From assembly GCA_016271365.2 (NCBI GenBank), contig CM057454.1, forward strand, positions 696,213,501 to 696,277,500: a stretch of 64,000 nt of DNA. The letters run 5' to 3'. A model generated the notes under the pieces. It was given only the letters and a program-made list of their open reading frames with translations. It ran no database searches and was not told the DNA's origin. Below, in pieces: positions 55,603-64,000 of the stretch. The DNA is from Neoceratodus forsteri (Eukaryota > Chordata > Ceratodontiformes > Ceratodontidae). Both the position numbers and the translations under genes were made by a program. How positions within the stretch are numbered: the first letter of the stretch is position 1; each line of letters opens with the position of its first letter.

Positions 55603-55769
55603 GTGTTTAACAAATGTCAACCTAAATGTGGAGCCCATGGTTTAGAGATTGAAATTAAAACAAACTGCAATGAAACACATTCCCAGATAATGGAGTACAA
55701 GTATCTCAGAGTCTGGATAGATCAAAATTAAAAGTTTGATTATCATATTGCAGAATTGTCTAGGAAAAT
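55603..55769 (+). pseudogene. old CR1/Rex1-like LINE, piece 3: RT end
   Basis: Starting with the duplicated GTGTT, the sequence reads KCQPKCGAHGLEIEI, SQIMEYKYLRVWIDQN and FDYHIAELSRKI, equivalent to the LGxxID and HI..L..KI blocks after motif C in CR1/L2/Rex1 RTs. It joins directly to piece 2 (ending at 27434) once the Gypsy element is removed. An L2 copy begins at 55770 after AAAAT. Confidence 0.72.
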
Positions 55770-55778
55770 CCCTCAGAA

Positions 55779-56722
55779 AACTGACCCTCCTATTGTTTAT
55801 GCTGTCTGGCAATGTGCACCCGAACCCAGGCCCTGGACGTCCCCCAACAGGCGACAACACTAAGCTGGGCCATCTAAGGATAGTATCCCTGAATATTGGA
55901 AGCCTCATGCCTAAGCTCCCGCAATTCCAGACATGGGTGGAATCAATCAGACTGGATGTTATTGCCCTCACCGAGATGTGGCTGTCTCCCAAAATCCCTG
56001 ATACTGCAATAGCCCTTAATGGTTTCACCATATTCAGGCAGGATAGGCTGTCCAAGAGGAGTGGTGGTTGCCTGGTCTACATCAAATCTGATATAAGGGG
56101 TCAAGTCCTACCGGCCAGTCTGCATAGCAAGGATGTGCAAATTCTCAGTATTAAACTCTCTATTGGGCAACAAAATAAGGTCCTTGTACTCTCAACAGTA
56201 TATCTACCCCCCGGTAAACAGGGGCCTGGACTGGATCACTTCTTTAGTAACCAAGTGCTTCTCATCCAAAACTGGGAATGGCTAGTAGTCAGACAGTTCA
56301 ATGTCAATTGGCAATCCCAAGATGCAGCAGCAGCTAGAGACAAAATATATAGCCTCTACCTCATGCAATTGGTCACACAAGCCACAAGGATAAATTATAG
56401 GACCGGCTCAAGTACACTTATCGATTGGCTCCTATCCACCTGTCCCGACCATATCAAGGAGGTCTCTGTTCTACCTGACTCCCTAAGTGATCATTCCCCA
56501 GTTATGTGTACTTGGTTCAATAAGTTCACAAAGCATTCACCTCAGAACACCAGAACTCACACGCTAAGACCCAGTCTGCTGGAATATTTCCGACAGCACC
56601 TAAAGTTAATTGATTGGCCACCTCTCAACACCACCAGAGATAGTAACCAAGCCCTAGACTACTTCTGCTCAGTCTTTGCAAATGCCTGTGATATTTTCAC
56701 CCCTTACAGCTCAAAAAAGTAA
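55779..56722 (+). pseudogene. L2 copy 2: 2A-like leader and endonuclease
   Basis: The open frame contains KLTLLLFMLSGNVHPNPGP at its start, the same 2A-like motif as copy 1, then RIVSLNIGSLMPKLPQF, VIALTEMWLSPKIPD (usual TETWL), FTIFRQDRLSKRSGG, VRQFNVNWQSQD (the usual GDFN has lost Gly and Asp) and VLPDSLSDHSPVMCTWF with SDH intact. The frame extends upstream to 55736 only because the host LINE sequence happens to be open. It ends at 56722, and the linker continues in another frame. Confidence 0.83.
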
Positions 56723-56766
56723 GAGGGGTCAGTAACCCTTGGCTCTCTGGAACCCTAATCAACCTT

Positions 56767-58700
56767 ATGCGACTCCGGCACAACCTCTGGCATAGAGCCA
56801 AAACATCAGGGAATATGGTCAACCTCACTGCCGACAAAGCAGCCAGAAATAAATGCACAACACTTATCAGGCAGGCCAAGGCCTTCTATTACAAAGACCT
56901 TCTAAACAGAAGTTGGGGAAATGGAAAGGAATTCTGGAACTCAATGAAATCCCTTACAGGCAGGACCACCAAGGCACACTGATCTTCTATTTACCTCATC
57001 AGGGATACTCCAGGATCCAAGTGACATTGAGAATGCATTTAATACTGCTCTCATGGACCTAAGTGCTGTGCTCCTCAGGGAATAACTCCCCCTCTCCCCA
57101 GTCTGGACAGCCCCCTAACTTGAGCCTGCCTCCCACTACACCCAATGGCCCACCTTTCTACTTCAGACACCTCTCCAAGGCTGAGGCCAAATGGTACGTC
57201 AGGTAGGTACTGGACAAGACCAGGATGGGGAGTGATGCCATCGACATGAAGCTAGTAGCCTTAACACTAAATGAGCTAGCTGGACCACTTACAGAAATCT
57301 TTAACACGTCTCTACGAACGGGTGTATTCCCACACAAGTGGAAGGCAGCGTACATCATGCCAGTCCACAAAAGTGTAGACCAAGTTTGCCTTTTCTAACT
57401 ACCACCCCATCTCCATTTTACCACCTCTCTCCAAAACCCTGGAACATGCAGTATCTGACCAACTTACTGGGCATTTAGAGAAATACAACCTGCTAAGTAC
57501 GCAGCAGAATGGTTTCCGTAAACATCACTCCACCCAAACAGCCCTGATAGACAACACTACACAGGTCTATGAGGCGCTGGATAAGGGAAGGGCAGTAGGA
57601 TCTATATTCATTGACCTCACCAAGGCATTCAACACTGTTAACCACCAACTCCTACTACAGTGTCTCCTCTCCATAGGCCTTTCATCTATCACTGTTACCT
57701 GGTTCAGAAGCTACCACTCACGTAGAATACAGTGTGAAGATCCTTAACATTCTCTCTGAGCCTAGGGATGTCAACCTTGGAGTCCCCCAAGGCTCCATAC
57801 TGGGTCCACTCTTATTTAGTCTATTCATAAACTCACTACCTGTTGCCTGCCCAGCAAAAATGGTGCTCTATGCTGATGAGGTGGTAATTTTTCATCTGGT
57901 AGGGACATCACCACTATAACTACTGACCTACAGGCCAGTTTTAAAGGGCTAAAATCTTAGTTCTCACATCATAAACTGTTACTCAACTACAAAAAAAAAA
58001 ACAAGTGTATGCTTTTCACGGTGCCACAAAACAGGAAAAAGCATGGGCCCCTATACATTAACAAGTCAAAAAGGTGAGCTGCTAGAGCAGGTCTGCACCT
58101 TTAAATATCTTGGAGTATACCTTGATGACATGCCCCCTTCACAACACACATTAAACACATTGTCAAAACAGCTAACACCAAACTGGGAGTTCTCTACCAA
58201 CATGGACACTCTATGCTCCTGGAAGTTCTTAAACTAGTTACATGCAGCTCTGTGCTATCTACCATTGACTATGGTTTAGTGATCTATGCTGCTGGCTCTG
58301 ACATTGCCCTGAAGAGGATCATAACCCTCCTCAGCAAGGCCTTCCACCTGGTCCTGGGTGCTGACTATCAGACGCATACATGCACCTTGTATTCGGACAC
58401 TGGTTGGCTTCCCCTCCATTACAGAATCAAATACCAGGCTTGTCTCCTTGGGAAAAAAGCATTGTTTGGTCTTATGCCTGAGTCCACCTCCAGACTATAC
58501 AACTACACCAGACCAACTGTGAACACCAGAAGTGCTACCAAAGGAGTGTTCCTAGTGCCCTTAAAGCATATCACACTCGCTCAATGATACCTCTCCTACA
58601 GGGACCCTAAATGGCTTAATGACCTACTTACTGAACTCATTGGGTCCAGCAAATTCAGCCATTTCAAATCCAGACTCCACAACCTGCTGGCACGTGAGAC
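56767..58700 (+). pseudogene. L2 copy 2: linker, RT and C-terminal region
   Basis: The linker (56767-56982) has RLRHNLWHRAKTSGN and NSMKSLTGRT. The RT is scattered over frames: KLVALTLNELAGPLTEIFN (57250), SIFIDLTKAFNTVNHQLL (about 57600), [18 protein letters not shown] (57765-57820) and motif [11 protein letters not shown] (about 57860), where the second Asp of YADD is Glu. The C-terminus 58213-58587 (VLSTIDYGLVIYAAGS) and 58590-58715 follow. Frameshifts near 57390, 57700 and 57930 disable it. Confidence 0.83.
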
Positions 58701-59204
58701 CACCTGCAACTATTAGAACTTATCAATGCCACCTGAGGGCCTTTCACATTCCCCAGCACCTCATATTGCCCTGAACAGCTCCCCCTATCCCTTCTCCCAC
58801 CCACCTCACCCACCCCTCCACCTGACAATGCCTTCCTAGCTGCACCCCCCCAACTTATAGTGACTTGTCCTGGATCTGTCTAGACCCTCTAATTCCCCTA
58901 CGTGGCAATTCCTCACTACCTCAGACAAGTGGTTGCTTTGCCATGCACTCTTTAATCGCTCTGCTGGTTTCTGCACAATTGCACAATTGCACTTAGAAAC
59001 CTGTTCATTGAACTTAGTAACCTGTATTTTTCGTTATGTAGCCACCAGCTGTTTCACTTTCGTAAGTTTATTGTTGTATAGTGTCACCCTTGTTCCTCTC
59101 TCTGTACAATGTTTTCACTGATGTAACTCAATGGCTCTATATTGTGTCACCTGACTTGGAACCTTTGTAAATGAGCCTCTGGCTCAAAGGTATTAATCTG
59201 AATC

Positions 59205-59209
59205 TTACA

Positions 59210-59243
<34 letters not shown>
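59205..59243 (+). repeat. (TAAA)n tail of L2 copy 2
   Basis: About nine copies of TAAA form the 3' terminus of the L2 copy. Short simple-repeat tails instead of poly(A) are usual in this LINE group. Confidence 0.85.
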
Positions 59244-59244
<1 letters not shown>

Positions 59245-59248
59245 AAAT

Positions 59249-59640
59249 AGTAAGATTGGTGCTTTTAGACATACTGGATATTGCATAAATAAACAAATGT
59301 GAACAACAATTGTAAATCAAGTACTGGTTACACTTCTGGATTACAATAGGCACATAAACGAGTTTGTGAATAAACATCACTAAAGAAAGTAGAAGTTCTA
59401 TATAAACATTTGGCTAGACTAATACTCCAGTGCGATTGCATGACACATCACTGTAATATGCATGAAGTCCTTGGTTTGCTACCATTGGAAAAAAAAGGAA
59501 GTTATTTTGGGCTAACCAAATTTTTAAAACAATTATTGAAAATAAGCCATTATATCTACTTGAAAAACTAGAGAAAATTGACCACAAATATTGCTTGAGA
59601 AATAGCAGAAACAGAAGCCCAGGTATTAAGACTGCACAGG
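59249..59640 (+). pseudogene. old CR1/Rex1-like LINE, piece 4: C-terminal coding end
   Basis: After the L2 tail the reading KIGAFRHTGYCIN (about 59255) continues the KI block of piece 3. At 59385-59635, in shifting frames, come HLARLILQCDCMTHH, then WANQIFKTIIENKPLYLLEK and KIDHKYCLRNSRNRSPGIKT, which fit the conserved C-terminal region of CR1/Rex1-group LINEs (long Lys/Leu-rich helices then H-Y-x-x-R). The piece ends near 59640 at a foldback-type fragment. Confidence 0.6.
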
Positions 59641-59925
59641 GCAGTGGTGCAAGCCTGGGTGCAGTGCAAGGGGCCTGCACCGGGGCCAGGACCAGGTGAT
59701 ATTCAATGGTGATGCACCACGGCGCAGCATCGTTGAATATGGCAAGGTCGGCACACATACTGCACATGGCGCAGTGGCACTTCCTCAGTGCAAGCTGCAG
59801 ATAGGGAGCATGGGGATACACCAGCACAAGGGCAGTTGTGCTAGGTACATCACTTACGATATTCAGCAGGGGACATGCAAATGAGGCCATAATATATGCA
59901 AGGTGCAAATGGGTCCTAAGGGGTA
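59641..59925. repeat. fragment related to the foldback element
   Basis: Phrases such as GATATTCAA, ACATGGCGCAGTGGCACTT and GGGACATGCAAATGAGGCCA, followed by TAATATATGCAAGG, match the terminal part of the element at 34541-36253 (CATGGCGCAGTGGAACTT; GACATGCAAATAGGGCCATA). Only one arm is present. It also inflates the neighbouring L2 open frame on the minus strand by read-through. Confidence 0.65.
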
Positions 59926-61401
59926 GCCTGTGGGCAAGCTGGTAGCAGGTACAGGAGCAGCTATCAAGGAGGTGGTTGTGGAGGGTCACTTTGAAAGGGG
60001 CAATCTTGGGAATGCTGGTGATGGTAGTTGGAAGTGCATTGAACCAGACAGGGGCGCTGAAGCGGAAAGATCTCTGGGCAAGGGAGGTTTTTACCCTGGG
60101 TACAGCCAGGACGTCTTTGTCCGAGTTGCAGGTGAAGATAGTGTGGGAGGAAGTTTGGAGGGAGGTGGAGACCGCAGGAGGGGAGAGACCTAGCAAAATT
60201 TTCCTGCTCAGCAGGCAAGTCTGGGAGTGGAGTCTTTTGTCAAGATTCAGGAGATTGTCTGTGGAGTAGAGGGAACAGGTGTGGGTGAGCCTAGGAGCAC
60301 CAGTTAGGAGCTTGCAGGCCTTGTTGAGGGAGATATGAATTTTCTGGAGAATGGAGTTATCTGCTGCCCCATACACAAGGAGCCCATAATCCACGAGGGA
60401 CAGTATAGAGGAGGTAATTGTGAGCCTAAAGGCATCAGGTGGGAGGCAGTTCTTGTGCCGGTATAGGAGTCCAATCTGAGTGTTCACAGCGGCTGCTAGT
60501 GTGTGTATGTGGTCATGGAAGGTAAGGGCAGATTCAAGGGTAAGTCCAAGATATTTGTAGGTAGGTATCTGTTCGAGGAGGTGCTGGGTGCTGGGGAGGA
60601 TGAGGAGTGGTGCATTTTTTGCTTTGTTTTGGTGGTGGGAAAATATCATCAATTTAGTTTTGTTTAGATTTATGACCAGTCTATGGTCCTTAAACCATGA
60701 TTCTGCCTGCGTGAAGGCATTTTGGAGGGAATTCTGGAGAGGGGTAGGTTTGTGGTGTGAGGCATAGAGTACTGCATCATCCGCATGCAGTAGGATTTTT
60801 TCAGAACAGGCCTTTGGCAAGGTGTTCAGACAGAGGGCGAAAAGTAGTGGACCCAGGATGGAGCCCTTGGGCACCCCAGAGTGGACAGGGAGCATGTCAG
60901 ACAGGGTCCCATTAATTTTGATGCATTGGGACCAGGAGGATAGGTAACTGGCACACCATGCCAGGGGGCCAGAGAAGTCGAGTTGATAGAGGGCGTCAAG
61001 CCGTAGTGGGTGGCAGCCATGTCAAAGGCCTTGGATAGGTCTATGTACACAGTTCCAGCAATGTTACCTGAGTCTAGAGAGGAGTGTAGGAAGTTGGAGA
61101 ATTCTAGGAGGGCTGTGGTTGTGCTATGGCATGAGCGGAAGCCATGCTGTTCTGGGCATAAGATGTCATACTTGGTTAGGTATTCAGTGAGCTGAGTGGT
61201 GAACACTTTTTCTAAGGCTTTTGAGAGGGGGAGAATGGAAATGGGACGATAGTTACCGGGGGAGGATTTGTCACCACTTTCATGAATGGGGGTAACAACG
61301 GTTGTCTTCCAGGCACTGGGGAATTGCCCCAGGCAAAGGGATCTGTTGAGTAGGTCCATGAGAGGGACTAGGACCTCATCGAGGACTAGCCGAAGGAGCA
61401 T
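59926..61401 (-). pseudogene. L2 copy 3: RT and C-terminal region
   Basis: The first piece (61401 leftwards) has NYRPISILPLSKALEKVF, GFRSCHSTTTALLEFSNF and VYIDLSKAFDM, where a frameshift follows at about 61020. The second (60895 leftwards) has [20 protein letters not shown], motif C LHADDAVLYASH with both Asp intact, KYLGLTLESALTFHDHI and LVDYGLLVYGAADNS. L2 homology ends near 59926; the open frame then runs on to 59414 through the foldback fragment and antisense old LINE, giving a spurious 493-codon ORF. Confidence 0.87.
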
Positions 61402-62042
61402 AGTGTCTACGGGATCATTGCTAGGGTTGCTGCTGTTTAGTACCTTTTGCAGGTATGGACAGCTTCACGGGTTGATATTTTATGCAGGAGGAAATGGGGA
61501 CGTTGCAAGGTAGAGGGTTGGGACTTGGGCACAGGGTCAAAGAAGCAGCTGGGGAGGACAGTGCTATGATCTGTGAAAGTGGTGTTTAGACAGTTTGCTA
61601 TTGTAAGTGGCTCAGCGGAGATGGTGTTATCAATGGAGGGCTGGGAGGGTGGAGGGGAGCGCGACTTCCCATTGAGTTCTTTGCTATTACTCCAGAAGGT
61701 ACGGGCAGACCCCATGTGGCAGTGAGAGTGGATTGATAGTAGTCTGCTTTGGCCTTGCGAATAGCCCACATGCAGCTGTTGCGCATGGCATTATAGGATT
61801 GTCTGTCAGCCGTCCTGCCAGACTCCATGGCTCTGTACCAAAGATTGTCCCTATTCCTTAGCTTTTGGAGTTGGGGGGTGATCCAAGAAGCATTTTGTCT
61901 TTTGGAGCGGTGTTTAGTGAGGAGCCATAGAGATCGCAGGCTGTGGTGAAGGCCTGTGTAAACAGAGCGAGTGCAACGTCAATGCAGTGGGCTATTTTCA
62001 TGGGGGACCAGTCCATTTGGGTGAGAGATTGTTTGAGTTTAC

Positions 62043-62885
62043 TTAACCCCCCACTCTAAGATGCCTACAGAAGGTGGTTTGGACTATGGGTTTGGGGGTG
62101 GAGGATGTCCATAGGAATAGGATGGGTGAGTGGTCGCTTAGGGACTCGGGGAGAACTTTTATATCTTGGATTTTGTGGGAGCAGTTTGAGATAATGACAT
62201 CCAGGAGGGTGGTGGTACCAGTGAAGGGATGAAGTCTAGTGGGTTGGGTGACTAATTGGACCATGTCAAGGGCAGAGAAAGAATCCTTCATTGGTGCAGC
62301 TGAGGGACCAAACCAGTTAACATTTAGATCCCCTACTAGTGTCTGGTCAGCTTTGTGTGGAAGGGTTGAGAGATAATCTGTGAGGGAGATGATGGCCGGC
62401 TTTTGAATCTTAGGGGAAACATAGCAGACTGTGAAGTATAGTGGTCCCTTGGAGGGGTCTGGGGTGATTTTTAAGGTGAGGGTTTGGGCACCATTTTTGA
62501 GCTTGGGGGGCAGGATCATGTGACCGATAATGTCATTCTTGATGTAGGACATGCAACCACCTCCATGTTTTCCCACCCAGTTTTCCCTGTATATGGTGTA
62601 CCCAGGGAGAGAGACAGAGGAGTCAGGAGTAGAACTGGAAAGCCGGGTCTCAACTAGTGCAATGATGTCTGGTTGGTGCATGGTGGCCCAGCATTGAAGC
62701 ACAGCAGACTTTTTCTGCAGGCTGCATATGTTCAAGGTGGCGATGCAGAGTCCTGTGGGTGATGTCCTAGGTGTGCAGGTGGGAGTGGGACCTGGGTTGA
62801 GTGGATGTTTCCCAACAGGATTAGTAGTAACGTGAGCATTCTTACTAGAGGGGGGTAGCAGCTGATGACTCTGGTTCGGCATCAA
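62043..62885 (-). pseudogene. L2 copy 3: endonuclease with frameshifted 2A-like leader
   Basis: The 280-codon frame contains HPLNPGP near residue 28, then GLCIATLNICSLQKKSAVLQ, IIALVETRLSSSTPD, YTIYRENWVGKHGGGCM, QTLVGDLNVNWFGPS and VLPESLSDHSPILFLW, so all endonuclease blocks are intact. Upstream the hydrophobic leader LTLLLILLGNIH is in a different frame, which suggests a one-base deletion between it and NPGP. The start codon of this frame (MMPNQSH) is therefore probably not the original one. Confidence 0.85.
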
Positions 62886-63830
62886 GAATGGGGCTGGGCA
62901 GCTAGCATGCAGGGAATGGGTAGGGAGCGGAGAGATTTAAAGGCAGTGAGGGGGGTCCATGGATGGGCTGGGGAGTGGGGGAGTGTGGCAGGTGGATAGG
63001 GGGTGGGTGCTGGGGCTTAGGTTCTGCTGTGAGGGTGGGGGTAGGGGTGATGTGGTGGTCATCAGGTGCAGACCATAGTGGGCCACCAGTGTGGTCTGAC
63101 TGGAGGGAAGAGAGTACCATGAGGGCTGAGATGGTAACGTGCAATGGTAGTGGAAGATGGTGCATAATGTACTGGGAGTGGTGGTCATAATAGAAGAATA
63201 TGGGTCAGGGCTGTGCTTCAGTGAGGATGACTGCCACTTTGGTGTAGTGGTAGAGTTGTGGACTTTGGTGCGTAGGGTACCGGGTTCAAGACTCCCTTGG
63301 GGTGGGTGTCTTAGGGCTATGGTATGGTGGGGATTCAGGTGTCTACAGTACCTAGGCTGGCTGGGTCAAGGGCTGGAAATGGGGTGCGAAATAGTGACTC
63401 CTAGTTGCCAAAAAGATAGAGTGAATTTCGGGGAGGGGTATGGAAAGGAGGTGGTGGGGAAGGTGGTACCGAAGTGTGGATCAGGCAGTAGTGGGGGTGT
63501 CTGGCTTTAGGGCAGTGATAGTGTTAGTGTATGAGGTGGGTAGTGGAGTGGAGAGGTGGGAGAAAAAAGGAAGTGATGTCATAAGAAGGGGACAATAAAA
63601 GGAAGGTCGGCCTTGGGTGGGTGAATGGGTGGCTGGGGCAGTCGATGCATAGTGTCAACGGGCTAACACCCACCACAAACTGCAGTCTGAAGGGAGGTAG
63701 TCTTTACCTTCTATGACGCTCTCAGGTGATCCCCTGCTCCTGGAGGAAGCTTGTTGTGAGGGCTGGTGTATTGTGTGGGGATGGGGGACTGATGGAGGCC
63801 TTCTACAGCACTTTTTCAGAGAACACAGAT
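62886..63830 (-). other. 5' region of L2 copy 3; no gene seen
   Basis: A G-rich plus strand (TGGGGG-type runs, 62930-63060) encodes nothing recognisable. Within it lies a tRNA-like segment on the plus strand at 63234-63305. The outer boundary near 63830 is set only by the L1-type RT sequence that follows. Confidence 0.4.
63234..63305 (+). ncRNA. tRNA-like head of a possible SINE
   Basis: The segment holds an A-box-like TGGTGTAGTGGTAGAG and a B-box-like GGGTTCAAGACTCCC spaced as in tRNA genes. CCACTTT at the start can pair with GGGGTGG at the end, using three G-T pairs, to form a seven-base acceptor stem in a 72-base unit. The T-stem pairs only partly. A functional tRNA is unlikely. A tRNA-derived SINE head is the best reading, but its tail was not identified. 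Confidence 0.45.
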
Positions 63831-63837
63831 AAATAAA

Positions 63838-64000
63838 AAGACACTGACCTCTTTTATTATGGCATATATTTAACTTTTCCTTAAACTTAACAAAGATCCA
63901 CAGAAAGTTAACACTTATAGACCAGTAGTTATTTTAAAAACAGATTGTAAATATATGCAAAGCTTTTGAACAATAGATTAATATACCTTAATAGAATAAT
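63838..64000 (+). pseudogene. L1/Tx1-type RT fragment at the window edge
   Basis: The frame near 63870-63965 reads LFLKLNKDPQKVNTYRPVV then ILKTDCKYMQSF, matching the LxLKPxKDP...YRPISLLNTDxKI block of L1-type RTs (compare LINE B near 17385-17460). A TGA follows at about 63967. The element continues beyond the window. Low G+C content and substitutions suggest that it is older than LINE B. Confidence 0.6.

Larger units (their letters stand above)
55770..59243 (+). mobile_element. L2-like LINE, copy 2, inserted in the old LINE
   Basis: It begins near 55770 with a leucine-rich leader and an NPGP motif, continues through endonuclease and RT, and ends with (TAAA)n at 59205-59243. AAAAT at 55765-55769 and 59244-59248 is a candidate target duplication. 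After the tail the old LINE's C-terminal coding resumes. About 3.5 kb. Most of the ORF2 is present; an upstream ORF1 is absent. Confidence 0.85.
59926..63830 (-). mobile_element. L2-like LINE, copy 3, 3' truncated
   Basis: Reading leftwards: a 5' region (62886 to about 63830), ORF2 with 2A-like leader and endonuclease (62043-62885), a linker (61437-61828) and RT (59926-61401). The 3' end stops at the foldback fragment without a (TAAA)n tail, so the copy is truncated or cut there. The right edge is uncertain. Copies 1 and 3 belong to the same broad group but look like different families. Confidence 0.82.

Overview
This window looks like pure repeat territory from a large vertebrate genome. I found no host protein-coding gene, no conventional rRNA or tRNA gene and nothing bacterial. 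The mix of CR1-, L2- and Tx1/L1-type LINEs, a DIRS/Ngaro-type retrotransposon, a Gmr1-like Ty3/Gypsy element and a hAT transposon fits an amphibian, perhaps a caecilian, because CR1 3' tails of this style seem familiar from there. That taxonomic guess is inference. All coding regions are retroelement or transposase pseudogenes with frameshifts, stops or lost catalytic residues. I name families from protein motifs only.

The window reads as a stratigraphy. An old, unassigned CR1/Rex1-like LINE on the + strand is the deepest layer. Its pieces lie at about 6975-7336 (endonuclease end), 26136-27434 (linker and reverse transcriptase, RT), 55603-55769 (RT end) and 59249-59640 (C-terminus). Three blocks split it. 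Block 1 (7338-26135) is a small palindromic MITE plus a DIRS/Ngaro-like element on the - strand. That element is split by an L1/Tx1-like LINE (9687-22693, 15-bp target duplication), which is itself split by a second L1/Tx1-like LINE (13642-19951, 11-bp duplication). Block 2 (27435-55602) is a Ty3/Gypsy element with 1.2-kb LTRs and a 5-bp target duplication. Block 3 (55770-59243) is an L2-like LINE.

The Gypsy element is the centrepiece. Its own sequence is only about 7.3 kb but it is stretched to 28 kb by five insertions: two CR1 copies (30.49-33.59 kb and 51.48-55.40 kb), an opposite-strand CR1-type LINE (44.99-47.96 kb), a 10-kb hAT transposon (33.82-43.79 kb) and an 872-bp terminal-inverted-repeat element (48.38-49.25 kb). 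The hAT contains a 1.7-kb foldback element and several satellites. Read through the insertions, the gene order is gag - protease - integrase - RT - RNase H, with integrase upstream of RT. That is the Gmr1-like arrangement. Its gag carries a SCAN-like segment, and the hAT transposase starts with a CGGBP1-like region. The window therefore holds relatives of the sources of two domesticated vertebrate protein modules.

The flanks are further retroelements. On the left are an L2-like LINE (- strand, 1 to about 2790), a 5'-truncated CR1 (3380-5590) and a block of direct and tandem repeats (5591-6969). On the right are a foldback-related fragment (59641-59925), a second L2-like LINE on the - strand (59926 to about 63830), a tRNA-like SINE head (63234-63305) and an L1-type RT fragment running off the end of the window.
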